Assembly: GCA_002786025.1 (NCBI GenBank)
Contig: NHNW01000024.1
Coordinates: 248,001 to 312,000 of the forward strand
Length of the DNA stretch: 64,000 nt
Direction of reading: 5' to 3'
Source of the DNA: Zasmidium citrigriseum
Lineage: Eukaryota; Ascomycota; Dothideomycetes; Mycosphaerellales; Mycosphaerellaceae
Below, piece after piece: positions 11,157 to 23,294 of this stretch (position 1 is its first letter; the number at the start of each line of letters is the position of its first letter). Made by a program: the position numbers and the translations under genes. The notes beneath the pieces are model-generated. The model ran no database searches. It was not told where the DNA came from and was given only the letters and a program-made list of their open reading frames with translations.

Positions 11157-13019
11157 CTTAATAAGGGTCTAAATAAGGGACTTATAGCTATATATACCTA
11201 GCGAGCTACGGCGGGGCGTTCTCTAAGTAAGATAGCGCCTCCGATTACTTTACCGATTCCTACTATAGACTATATCTACGGAAAGATTAAGTTCTATAAG
11301 GTATCCTACGATAGGAAAGGTAGGAAATATTACTACTAATATAACGAGGACTAGTATAAAAGATTTAAACTAGATATAGATTAGCTCCGTAGCTATAATA
11401 GTATCGTCGAATACGTCGCCGATAGTATAGGAGTAGATACTATCGTAGAGGGTTATATCGGGGTATATCCGTTCGAGAAACTAGGTAAGAAAGGCCGCGC
11501 GCTACTATATATACCCCTCTAGCTAGATATAATAATTAAAGAGTAGCTCGTAGAATTTAAGAAGACTAAAAGTAAAGGAAATATAACTAAACGGGAAATT
11601 AATATTTACGTTAAGTAGATATTAAAGGAGTCTCGTAAAAACCTTATAGCCTTCGAGAAGAGTTAGTAGGCTAAGCTCTCTAAGGATAAACGGTTAGATA
11701 ACGAAGTAGGGTTAAGTACTCCGCGTAACCCCTAAAGTCGCGTATAGTCGACTATTAGACTAGAATCTCCCCTCGAAGAACCCTCTCCTAGTCTTTAACT
11801 AATATCGGACCTTTAAAATCCCTAATAAGAACTTACGACCTTAGAATCTAAGTCTAATAGCGCCTTATAGAACCGAGATTTTATCGACTCGATAGCGTAA
11901 TCGAAGCTATAAGAGCTATCCTAGTACTCTAACTTATCGAACGTTACTCTAATAAACCCCGACTACGATAGGGTATTATCTACTAGTCCTTCGTAGCTCT
12001 CGGTTACCTCCTTTACTACTTAATTAACCCTATCGAAAGCTCCTATTAGGGACGGGAGGTCGATATAGATAGTAATTACGCTAGAGTAAGACTTTACTAT
12101 AGTCGAGCCTACTATTATTCCTCTAGTATATTATCCTATACCTATTAAATCCGAAGCTACTACTACCCCCGGCGTAGTATTATATACTAGTCCTTTAAAG
12201 TACTTAGCTACCTCCTAGCCCTCTTAATTAATACTATCGAAACCTCCTTATAGGGATAGGGATTCTAAAGAGATAGCGATTAAGCTAGAGCCGGACCTTA
12301 CTACTATAGAGCCTACTATTGTCCCTAGACTAGATCCTCTAGTACCTATTAAGTTCGAATCGTCTATCTCTTATCTAGTCTACTACCCTAGCTAGCCTAC
12401 TAGATATAGACCTAACTAGGTAGAGGTAATAATTATTAATAAATTTAAGCTCTTACCCGAGGAGCCCGCTAGAAACTTAAACTCTACCCCGAATAATATA
12501 CTACCTACTATATAATCTATCCCTCTATTAGCGAGTATACTCTCGTACGAGGCTAAGGCTAAGGTAGAGCGAGCTAGCCTAAATTCCCTAATACTACGCT
12601 ATATACTAACGAACCGCCCTACTATTACCTCTTTATCGTCCTTACCTCTAATAATATTACGATCGCCTTCTTACTAGCCGGAAGTTAACCCTATACCCTT
12701 ACTAAGTACCGTAAAGCGGTAGGCTAACGATACGTTCGGACGATAGGCCCTAGTACTAAATAAAAGGAGTAGAGCTTAGAGAATACCGTAAACTACCCGT
12801 AAGACTAGAAGTCGGCGTCTCGAGGCTATACTAGAAGTCTAATCTAATAACGCTTATCCTATTATCGAAGCTTAACTACCTATAGGGGGTAAAATAACTA
12901 AGAGACGGAGTCGACGACGAGACTACCTTAAGCTAAATAATATCGGTAAGGATAGTCTATAGAGAGATATAATTTTAGGGGTTAGAATAAGGAGAAGCCG
13001 TTTTTTATACGTTTACTAA
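11157..13019 (+). pseudogene. RIP-killed ORF of unknown function (621 codons)
   Basis: One plus-strand frame is free of indels from 11157 to the TAA at 13017; I checked the phase at 11280, 11736 and 13017. The first 200 codons are Lys/Arg-rich and globular-looking (YIYGKIKFYKVSYDRKGRK). The remainder is Pro/Ser/Thr/Leu-rich and holds an internal duplication: a segment reading LTLSKAPIRDGRS and a later one reading LILSKPPYRDRDS, both followed by an acidic stretch and a PxxPIK-like tail. The end is basic (KRRSRRRDYLKL). I cannot name the family. It is in the same orientation as the integrase relic and downstream of it, so both may belong to one element. Confidence 0.5.
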
Positions 13020-15700
13020 CGTCCTCGTCCTTACTTATTTATACTAGACTCGACTTACTAGCGTAGATATTAGATATCTCTTTTAAGTAATACGAGAGTT
13101 TAATCGGGGAGACGTTTAGTAACGTAGGTCGTTATAGTAGTATTAATATATATATAGAATTAATTATAGAGCTAGCTATTATTAAAGTAATATATATATT
13201 CTATCCCTCTTCGCTTATAAAGTTTATTATTACTACTATACTTTTCTAAAGCCTATTTTAAAAGTCCCTTATCTATATATCCTATACTATTACTTATACT
13301 TACTATACTACTCGGTACTAGATATCTCCGTTAGGTTAAGATAGTAAGGACTAGAACGGATCGAGTACTTATACGTCTTATCTCTCTCTATTCCCTAATC
13401 CCGAAAGCTATATCTACCGTATCCTAGGTACTTAAAGGACTAAAGACGGTATTTAGCCCTTAAATTATAGGTAGCTACGTAGATATTAGCCGCTAAGTCG
13501 CTATTACTACGATCTAGAATATCGTTAATAGGTATTCTCTTATACGGATTAAGGCCGACTAGAGGGTAGCGAATAGCTTTACGTTCGATTAAGTTCTAGA
13601 TCCCCTCTATAGCGCCGCGCTACTTAAGTACTATTATAGTAGCGTCCGTAAAGTCCTATACCGACGAATAGGTAGGTAAAGCTATCTTAAAGGCTACCTT
13701 TACGCTTAAAGGAAGGCTAGGGAGGTTATATATATAGCCTATTAGAGCTAGCTCGGTATAGAATAGGAGAGTACTATATTAAAGACGCTAGCCGGCCGGG
13801 TTAGTACGATAGTAGTAGATATTAATAGTCTTCTCGTACGTAAAATAGTAGAGCTACTCGATTAGAGTATCTACGATATCGATATTAAACGGTAACTCTA
13901 TTCGTATCTTATAAGTCTCCTATAATCCTATATTAGCTATAACTCTAAACTATCGCGCTAGAGATATCTCGTACCTTTATTCCGCTTAGATAGAGCTTTT
14001 TAAAGACGTTAGAGTATAACGCTATAATTAGCGAGTACGTATATCGATACTCTCTATTACTAGTAACGATCGCGAAGTCCTTACTCTTCTTAGAAAGTCT
14101 CGAAGCGCTCGTAGCGAATTAAAGCTAGGCGTAGAAGGAAGCTATTATTAAACTACGGTACTAACGGGGATACGAGTAGTAGTAGTAGTAATAGTAGTAA
14201 GGAGGTTAGCGAGTAGTATTAAAAGATTAAGAGAGGAGGATAGGGTTTTATACTATAGTATCTTAACGGGTAAGATTTAGGCGTAGGTAAGGTCTCTTAG
14301 TAAATTTATATCGAGGTAAGGTTAGGTATTACCGTAAATATAGCTAGGTAAGGCCTACTAATTAAGGTTCGAGAAGTCGATACCTAGAGTCGTTAGCTTC
14401 CTAATATTATTAGTAAAGGTTAGAAGAGCTCGCTATTACTATATACTCGCTATCGCTATCGCTATCGTTATAGGAAGCTAGCCGCGTAGGCGATCGCTAC
14501 TAAGTTAACGCTTTCTAGATATTATTAGTACGAGTGTACCGTTAAGAAGATACTTATAATATTAAAGACGTCTTAAGCGCCGCTCTAGGTCGTACCTACC
14601 TAGGAATAGGAGTATCTAATCGCTAGGCTACCTAACTAAGGTAAGCTAACGGTATTTCGTATAGAGATATAGAGTAGCGTAGATAATATAAGACTAAGGA
14701 CTTTACTTCCTTCTTAACTTAATTTATCGCTTCTTAAAGCTACGTTAGTCTACCTAGATAACTATCTACGACAATCTTAAGTCTTTAAAGTACTTTATAC
14801 CGCCGTAGGAGTAAGAGGAGGTAACGTCGAAAGCGTAAAAGCTTATTAGTCTATATCGATTTACCTATAGTCGGCTAGGCTCGGGTAGCCTTACTAACTA
14901 CTCTATTAGGTTAGCTCGGATTCTCGATATTACCTTCTACTCTAGTACTCGTCTATTACGCTCTTCGCTTCTTTATATTAAGATCGATAGGAAGTTAAGT
15001 AGCCCGACTACTACTATTGCTTCGATCTATAGCTATTAGTAGTACTAGGAGTCTAAGATCCTCTACGGCTAAGAACTAATATCTATATATAGGCTTAAGC
15101 TACGAGAAGCTAACTATATCGTTTACTACTAGGGAGTTAGACTATCCGATTAACGTAGTAGCTAGTATATTCTAGTAATCTTAAGCTCTATTTACTCTAT
15201 ACTATATTATAACTTCTTTTACTACTCTTAATTACGTTAATATATATCCGTCTACTTAGCCGTACGTATCTCGAGGAGTTACGAGCTTATACGGCTAGTA
15301 GCTACTAGTATTATAGCTCCTCTAAGTATAAGCTATCGTAATAATACTAAATTAGATCTCGTAGTAATACCGTATAACTCGTAATAGTAATACTATAATA
15401 CCGAGCTAACGCTAAGATAGGTTATAACCCTATTATATACGCTAGGCTAACGACTTAAAGCTAATAGAATCCGTATTATACGTACGAGTTACCGCCTAGG
15501 GTTAGTTATATATAGTAGGTAGTCGAGTAATAGTATAGCTAGACTATAGCGTATAAGAAGTACTTCTTATCGACGTCGCTTAAACTACGAATATATAACC
15601 TTAGTCCGAATATAAGAACTAATAATTAACTTTATTCCCCTTAATAACTACCTATTAGCGACCTTTACTAACTAACTAATCGCTTCTATTATCTTCTCTC
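13020..15700. other. RIP-degraded DNA, nothing recognised
   Basis: CA/TG-depleted throughout. A TAG-rich run at 14170-14220 is probably a RIPed CAG or CTG microsatellite. Some frames look coding-like but none could be tied to a family. Confidence 0.4.
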
Positions 15701-15799
15701 TCTCTCTCGAGGCAAAGCCCTCGTCCCTATACGTATCTTAATATATTATATACCTACTAAGCAAATATACTAACGAGTTTCTAGTATAGTATAATAGTT

Positions 15800-16100
15800 A
15801 GTAGCCTATCCTAGCCGTTACTTACGGACGACCTCGGTCTTAAAATAATCGAAATAGTAGAAGCCGAATACGCGGCTTAGGCGAAGTAGCGTAAGTAGGT
15901 AAAGCCTAAGACTAGTCTAGATTAGAACTTTCTAAAGTAATAGGGTAAGTCGTAGTAGGGCGGTAGATAGTAGGGTAGATAGTAGTAGGGTAGGAAATAG
16001 TAGGGTAGAAAGTAGTAGGGTAGAAAGTAGTAGGGTAGAAAGTAGTAGGGCGGAAAGGGAAAGTAGTAGGGCGGAAGTAGTAGTAGCGGCTAATAGGGTA
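15800..16100 (+). pseudogene. Relic of a Gln/Gly/Lys-rich repeat protein
   Basis: A plus frame reading IVEAEYAA at about 15850 runs into a minisatellite at 15951-16089. The units are 12, 15 or 21 bp, always a multiple of three, so length changes were selected to keep frame. In this frame the unit reads stop-stop-G-R-K; if TAG was CAG, the original repeat was QQGRK. This is an in-frame low-complexity tail of a former protein, not a random satellite. Family unknown. Confidence 0.45.
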
Positions 16101-19019
16101 CCTTATACTAAGCGTATAGAGGAGTACCCGAATAGATCTAGGTAATATAACTAGGTAGAGCTCGGCTAGTAGGGAGTATAACTAGAGTTAGTAACGAGTT
16201 CCGAGATAGCTATTTAGGTAATAAGCTGTCTTAGCGGCCGTAATAAGCCCGTAGTACTAAGTAGTTAGCGTTTTACTACGGGGCCTAAAAATATAAGTTT
16301 AACTATATCTTCCTTATAATCTATATTTTCTAAAGTTCTTCTAAATTCGCGGTAGTATAGGCTCTTCCTTTAGAGAATAATATCGGTAATTAAGCGGGCG
16401 AAGAAAGTAACCGATAACGAACGAGAGGCGCTAACTATAGGAGAACCTAGCTAGAGGCCCTAAATAATAACTACTATTAACCTATATCTTCCGCTTACTA
16501 TCTATCTAGATCCTCTACTTATCGACTTAACTAGCGAACTAGACGAGCCTAAGTCTACTCCTTGCCTCGATTTACTATCGATACGGTCTCCGGCTTTATT
16601 AAGAATAGAGAAGGCTCGTTGTACGAAGTAACGAAAACGGTAGACTTTATATAATAAGTTAGAGGACGCTCGTCGTACGAAGTATTAGATCTTACGTAGT
16701 TAGGTATAGATCCTACGTAATAAGTTAGAGTAGGCCCGCTATAATATAATAATACAAAAATTTTAGTTAAAGTAGGCTTGTAAGGCGAATACTTTCCTCT
16801 ATATATAAATTAAGTATAAGATACTATAGGCTCGCCTTAAGGGACGTCGCTCGTAGGCTACTAATAATCTCTACTTAGGAGGTAGGCTAGTTATTCGCGA
16901 TTACAAGCTTTATATTAAAGTTCCTAATCTTAGAGCTAGTACCTAGTATAGCCGCGTTATTATAGACTTTATATATAAGGCCGATTACGCTTCGAAAGAA
17001 TCGGAGATAAAAGAGATCTATAGTAATATCTAGGAGGGTATTTAGGCTTCTTTCCCTACCTATACCTAGTAAGTAGATACCTTAATACGGATAGAGCTAC
17101 GGGATTTACTATAAGTCTAAGAGCGAGAGAGTAGGACGATAATACCGTAGTTTAGACGAGGTAGTAGAAACGGCGGATATCCTAGACGGGTTTATAACTA
17201 GGCTTTAGAGATAGCGAGTTTTTAGTATAGTCTTAATAACGAAGTTATTTATTACGCCTCTTTCTTAAATAGTCGTTATCCCTATTATTATATAAGATAT
17301 TAGCCTACCTCTTCCTCTTAACCTTATTAAGGCCGAAGATAATTAGATACTAATTCCGCGTAATAAAGATAGTAATACTATCGAGAGATATAAATCCGCT
17401 CGTTTATCTAGCCGTAGTAAGCCTATCGTAGTTAGCGCCTTATCGATATTAATAGTACTAGTAGGCTCTAGAGTATACCCTAAAGGAGTTCCGAAGTTCT
17501 ACTCTCCTCGAGAATCTTTATTATTTAAGATATAAGACGATCCTATTAGTCGGTTAGTCTTAATATAAACATTATATCCTCTTCTCGTATCTATTTTATA
17601 ACGTATCTAGCAAACGAATAGCTAATCTTTAGTAGTTCTAGACTACTATAAAGTGCGGTAAAGTCGAAGTTAATTAGACTAGCTAAAAGTTCTATAAGCT
17701 AGCTTTAACGAGGTCGTACCTAGAGTTAATAGTTAGTAACGGGTAGCTCGAAGACGGGCGGATTAAGGGACTAGATCTTATAACCTTTATTATAATTAAA
17801 TATACCTTTAAAGACGGCTATCTAGATAGTTACTATAACCTATACCTATATTCTTATATTAACGAGTTTAGTAGGCTAATTCCGATCTAGATTAACTATA
17901 CCGCCCCTTTTTACGAGTAGATAGCCCTATTTCGGGAACGAGCTTCGTAAAGCGGTAGATATATATAGCGGAGAGTAAGGATCTTTATCGAATAGATATT
18001 ACTAGAGTCTAAAGTAAACCTCCTAGCGGCTAAGAGGAGGTAAGGCTATACGGCTAAAGATATATAGATCGTAATATAAGGATCGTAAGTACTTAATTCT
18101 ACTCGTTATAGAAGAAGAAAGCTAGCGGTAACGATATAAGTTAAACGGTATTTAGTAAGTATTAACCCGTAATATCCGGCCCTATTTCTTACTAACTACT
18201 AGCTATTAGAGTAAAGCGGGTAGATATAGAACGTTAGCGAGGCCGTATAAGGTAGGACTCTAGAAGAAGAGGATAGAATATACTTAATATATAGATAGGT
18301 AAGCTATAGAGGTAATTATAGGGATAAACTTCTTGAAAACGGTATATAATAATCGGAAGGACCTTATAATGTAATAGATAGCCTCGCTAGTAATAGCTAC
18401 TAATCCCGAGTCTACCCTCCTACCTCTAAACCTTCGCCTTTAGGTCTAAATTTAGACACGAAGATATCGCTACTATCGGGCACTTATTATAAAGCGATAC
18501 TAGAGTTACTATAGTCTCTAGTAATAAATATATATAGGTATCTCGGACTTCGTTATACGCGTAATTACTAGAACGTAACTTTATTATACGCGTATTTTTA
18601 GGAACGGACTTTATTATACGCTTATACGACGAACTTAATCGCGTATAAAAACTACTCTTACTAGATTTTTCCTCTAGCTACGTATCTTGCTAACCTTATC
18701 GCCTCGTTACTTTATTATAGTTATAATCCTTTACTAGGGCTAGCTCGGCCGCTATTAATCGATCGCTAGCTATTATAGCTAAGCCTAAGAGAGATCCTTA
18801 GATAGATAAAATACTCGCTATTATTAAGCTATTATAAAATCTATAATTACTACGTAAGTACTATATAGGTACCCTAATATATAATAGTATCGTCGAATCG
18901 CCGCTAGCCTAACTAGCTACGCTATAATCTCCTAAATAGTAGTAGTAGTAGTAGGAGGCCTATTCGCTATACTAGTAGACGTAGTACGTTAAATAACTAA
19001 GGTAGAGAAAGATACATAG
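16101..19019. other. RIP-degraded DNA, nothing recognised
   Basis: CA/TG-depleted. Open-looking plus frames occur around 17460-17600 and 17800-18000, but no family signature is visible. Confidence 0.4.
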
Positions 19020-19575
19020 TATTCGAATAATAGAAAAGATAGCCTTTACCGCTACGGCCCCTATTACTATCGATACGTAGTAGTATTAGTCGCCTTTAAC
19101 GCTATAAATTAGGGCCCTTATTATTTAAACACCCTCTATTAGCTACTACTACTTCTACCGATATATACGATATACTAGATAGTAACGAAGAAGCGACTCT
19201 AGCTCTAGCGTAGGAGGTATCTATACCCTAGCGAGTACTAGCGGCTCTAGTACTAGTAGCGAGTCGTAGTAGTTAGCCTCCTAGTACGCGTACCTAGTAC
19301 TATCGACCTATAGTCTAAGGTAGGTATTATATAGTCTTAAGTTAGGCTTAGTTCGATATCTTAGACGACGCGGAGAAGCGGCGATACTTATATATTAGTA
19401 GAATCGAAGAGGTAGCTAGAGTATCGTAGGTACGGGTAGTACTATATCGATAGTACTATAGCTACTAAGATAGTTCGTAGTATATTAAGTATACTCTAAG
19501 TGCCGCGAAGTAATACGAGGGTAAGAAGGGTATTAGGAAATATACTCGATACCGCTAGGCTCGTAAACTATATAA
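19020..19575 (+). repeat. Dispersed repeat B, copy 1 (relic of a small basic protein)
   Basis: This segment is similar, in the same orientation, to about 39270-39835. The shared part includes a frame that reads DDAEKRRYLYISRIEE and ends in a basic stretch with GKKGIRKYTRYRQARK-like text once TAG is read as Gln. Regularly spaced Tyr codons could be former Cys, which would make it a zinc-binding-type protein; that is inference. Confidence 0.5.
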
Positions 19576-22500
19576 GTAGATAGTTATATTAAAAGGATAG
19601 CTAGATACTAGCTCGATATCTCGTAAGCTAGTTTAGTCGTCTAGTCTACTAGTTTAGACTATTATTAACGCCGTCTAAGCTCTAGTACTACTAGTACTAA
19701 CGCTTTTAGTACTATCCTATCTAGCTCTTTTAGCTCTTCGCGTACCTTAGTAGCTAAGATAAGGCTTAACTTCTTCTCGGTACTAAGCTAGCTACTACTA
19801 TAATATCCGCCTCGCTATATAATATAAGTAAGTCCGTCGAACTCCCTATATTGTAAGATAGATATACGAGCCGTTTCCTTAAGCCGTAGATAAGTAAGAT
19901 ATAAGTTAATTAGACCTTATCCTCGCTATACTAGGCCTCCGCCTTAACCTTAATCGTCTTAAAAGGTCTTCTTATCCTCGCTATCCTAAGCCTCTACCTT
20001 AACCTTAATCTTACTATCCTAAGCCTCGGCCTTAACCTAGTAGTAAGCGTAAGAAGGCTACTATAAAGGAGAATAGTAAGGAGGCTACTATAATAGCGGA
20101 TAGTAAGGAGACTACTACTACTCCGAAGCCGAAGAAGAGTCGTAGTTAGCGGCGAAGAAGGCGAAGAGTAAGGAGAAGATTAGCTCTAATAGAAAGCGCT
20201 ACTAGACCTTTATCGTCTTAGACGGAGTTTCCTCGCTACTAATAGCCTACTTAGCGTCCTTATTAGCCTTACGCCCCGCCTATAATAGCTATATATGTAT
20301 ACCTAAGACTCTCTATCTAGGTCTCTTAAGTAATATATAAAGGAGGCCCTCCGCCTTATAAACGGATAGCCCTAATCTTTAAAATAAATACTACTCCTCT
20401 ATAGGAAGCTAGGTAGACTTAGTAGTAGAAGGACTTAACGTTCGAGGATTCGTTCGAATAGATTCGTATATCGAATTATTTATAGGCTTACTCTTTTACG
20501 GCCCTTACGAGTATTATAGCACTTTTAGTATTATTCGCGATCTTTCCTAAGCTATAGGCTATACCTAAAGTAGCGTTAGCGGCTCGTAACTTCGGGACCA
20601 ACCGCCCTTTAACCTTACCTCTCGAACTTAATAAGCCTTACTTCCTATTATAGTTTATTCTCTAAGTAAGATTCTACTCTAAGAATAAATCGAAGTAGGG
20701 AAGCGATTAGATAGCCGTTCGTAAAGTAGGGTTTCGTAAGATACGTTATAAATAGAGTCGTAGAGAGCTATAATATACTACTTTCTATTATCGCTATCTA
20801 GGTTACCTATTTAAGCCTACGCTATCCTACCTTAGGTATAGGCTAGGTAAGGAATTCCCTATTTAGTTCTTTCGCGAAGTAAGCCCTTTACTACGAGAAA
20901 GAATAATAATAGGTAGTAAATTAAAGAATCGTATATAAATAAGGATAATAGTATAATAGTAGGTAGAAAATTAAAAAGTAGCTCTTCGCTTATAGACTTC
21001 TAATTTCCTTCTTCCTTATATATACTAATATACACTCGCTTCTAACAACTATCTTAAATACTATCTATATTACTACTACCGCCGCCTTACTACCCCCGCC
21101 GCCCGCCTACTATACCTAGCGCTCGTTATTTCGTCCCTTCTATTATCTAGTATAACGAAGTATGTCTTCTACCTCTTAAGTAGTAGCGAGCTCTAAGCTA
21201 ACTATCGATATAGAATAATATAAATACTTTTACTCGCTTCCTCTTACGTAGCGAGCTTTACTTATAGTTTATTAGTAGCGTCTATCGCTCTAGCCTTAGT
21301 CCTCGCGAGCGTGTCTTCGTTCGCTATATCGAGGCTAGTTTTGTCTAGCGCGCTACCTATAAGTCTTTAATATCCTCTAACTTTAGACGATAGTATACTA
21401 ATATTAATAGTCTACTATATACTCGCTCGCGCCTACGCCTATATCGCTACTTATCGTTTAGCCGCTCGTCGTTTTACTAGTACTACTAGCGCTCTTCTCT
21501 TTAGTAAGTCTCTAACGACTACTTAAACTTCGAAGAATAGTAAGCTAATATTAATATAGTCTGTCGCTTATAGGTACGCGCTCGTAAGCGTAGAGCTACT
21601 ACTACTACTACTACTAATCCGCTATCTCCCTCTATCTCGTCGAATAGTAGCGACGATAACTTGTAAGTCTTCTAGTCTTCTAGTCTTCTAGTCTTCTAGT
21701 CCTTAAGCTAGCGAGATACTAAGTAGTAGCTAATATATAGATATAGCTTTATACCTAACGATAACGACTTTATACTACCTACTACCGCTACTATACCCTC
21801 TACCGCTCCCTCTACTAGCTCTAGCCCTATCGCTAGCCCTCTCGCTACTACCGTAGTCCCTATTATAGCCCTAGTAGCTACTAAGTCTACTACCGCCGCT
21901 ATACTACGCTCTATCGGTCGGCTAAAGGGGTTAACGTCGATTACTTATCGTTAGCCCTAGAGGTCTAGCGAGTAGTAGTCGGTGTCTAACGCTAAGTAGA
22001 AGGCCGCCGATAAGAAGCGGTAGTACGCCTACTCCGCTATAAGTTTTAATCTAGAGCTAGCTATTAATAGATATTACTAATATTAAGTAGGCTAGTAATA
22101 TTATAGAGGGGTCTAGTATTCTATAGGCTACTAGGCCTTACGCTAACTACTACCGTTAGCGGCTAATAGACTACTTAGTACCTACGTCTTAGCCTAGCGG
22201 TAAGTATAGCTACTATATTTACGATAATTGTCGCTACTTACTATAGATAGCTATTGTTTTACTATATTATATCTATCTACTATAGGTCGGCTATATACCT
22301 TACTATCTGTTTTACTATCTATCTTACTATATAGTATCTACTAGGGGTCCTTTCGCTTTAGGCTAGGCCTTAGAGCCCTATAAATAATAAAAGCTTACTT
22401 CTTCCTTAATATTTTCTTAGTCTCCTATCTAAATTAGTAGTCTTAAATCTAAAGCCCTTACTCGAAATAGTAGCTATAGCGGTAAAGAAATAACTTTAAT

Positions 22501-22628
22501 TTACTAGCTACGGATTACTATCTATCTTACTAACTCGCTTACTATTATACTAACTATCCTCCTTCTCGACCTACTTAGCCTAAGCGCTAAGATACTTTAG
22601 TAGAGTTAAATAGCTAAAGAAGTTCCCT
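19576..22628. other. RIP-degraded DNA with one 39 bp palindrome
   Basis: No recognisable frame. It contains a member of the 39 bp palindrome family at 20866-20904 and CTA/TAG-rich low-complexity DNA at 21590-21900. Confidence 0.4.
20866..20904. repeat. 39 bp palindrome unit 1
   Basis: Arms GTTCTTTCGCG and CGAGAAAGAAT around a partly symmetric centre. Same length and pattern as seven others in the island. Confidence 0.6.
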
Positions 22629-22667
22629 ATCCTTTCCCTAAGTAGCGCTAGTATTCCGAGAAAGAAT
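22629..22667. repeat. 39 bp palindrome unit 2
   Basis: Starts ATCCTTTCCCT and ends CGAGAAAGAAT with an AGTAGCGCTA centre; exactly 39 bases like the others. It lies just before copy 1 of dispersed repeat A. Confidence 0.55.
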
Positions 22668-23127
22668 TATAGGCCTACTTAGGCGTTACCTTCTATACCG
22701 CTCTACGTCCTCGAGTACTATATAGTCGCGGTACTAGGCTACTATATTAGGCTAGTAGTAGGGGAGGGTCTGTCTACTACCTAAGACTACCGACGTAGAT
22801 AGTAGTATACTAGAAGGAAGAGGAGGAGGAAGAGGATTATTAGTAGAGGTTATAGCGAAGGTTATCGATTATATCGTATAGTATAAAATCTACTTAGAGA
22901 AATAACTACTAGCCTTCTCGGGTACTAGCGTAAGCTTTATATATCTAGCCTTTAACCTCCTCTTCTTCTCCTTCTTCTTATTAATAGTAGTAAGACGTAG
23001 CTTCCTCTATAAGAGTAGTACTACTAGCTCTACCGCTAGCTACTAGTCTTAGAAGAGGTTATATTAGTATAGGATTTAGGGCGATAAGAGAGGCGACGGG
23101 AATAGAGGTATATCGAGGAGTCTAGTA

Positions 23128-23166
23128 ATTCTTTCTCTAGATAGTAACGCTACTACGCGATAGAAT
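23128..23166. repeat. 39 bp palindrome unit 3 (left member of a pair)
   Basis: Begins ATTCTTTCTCT and ends GCGATAGAAT. It is paired with the unit at 23256, 128 bp away start to start. Confidence 0.65.
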
Positions 23167-23255
23167 TACTAATCTCGCTATCTAACTTACCGTCCTACTT
23201 TACTTATTAGCGATTTCTACTCTTAACCCGAGTTCTAGGAATACTTTACTATCGA

Positions 23256-23294
23256 ATTCTTTCTCTTAGTAGTAGCCTTACTTAGCGAAAGAAT
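23256..23294. repeat. 39 bp palindrome unit 4 (right member of a pair)
   Basis: Begins ATTCTTTCTCT, ends GCGAAAGAAT. Confidence 0.7.
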
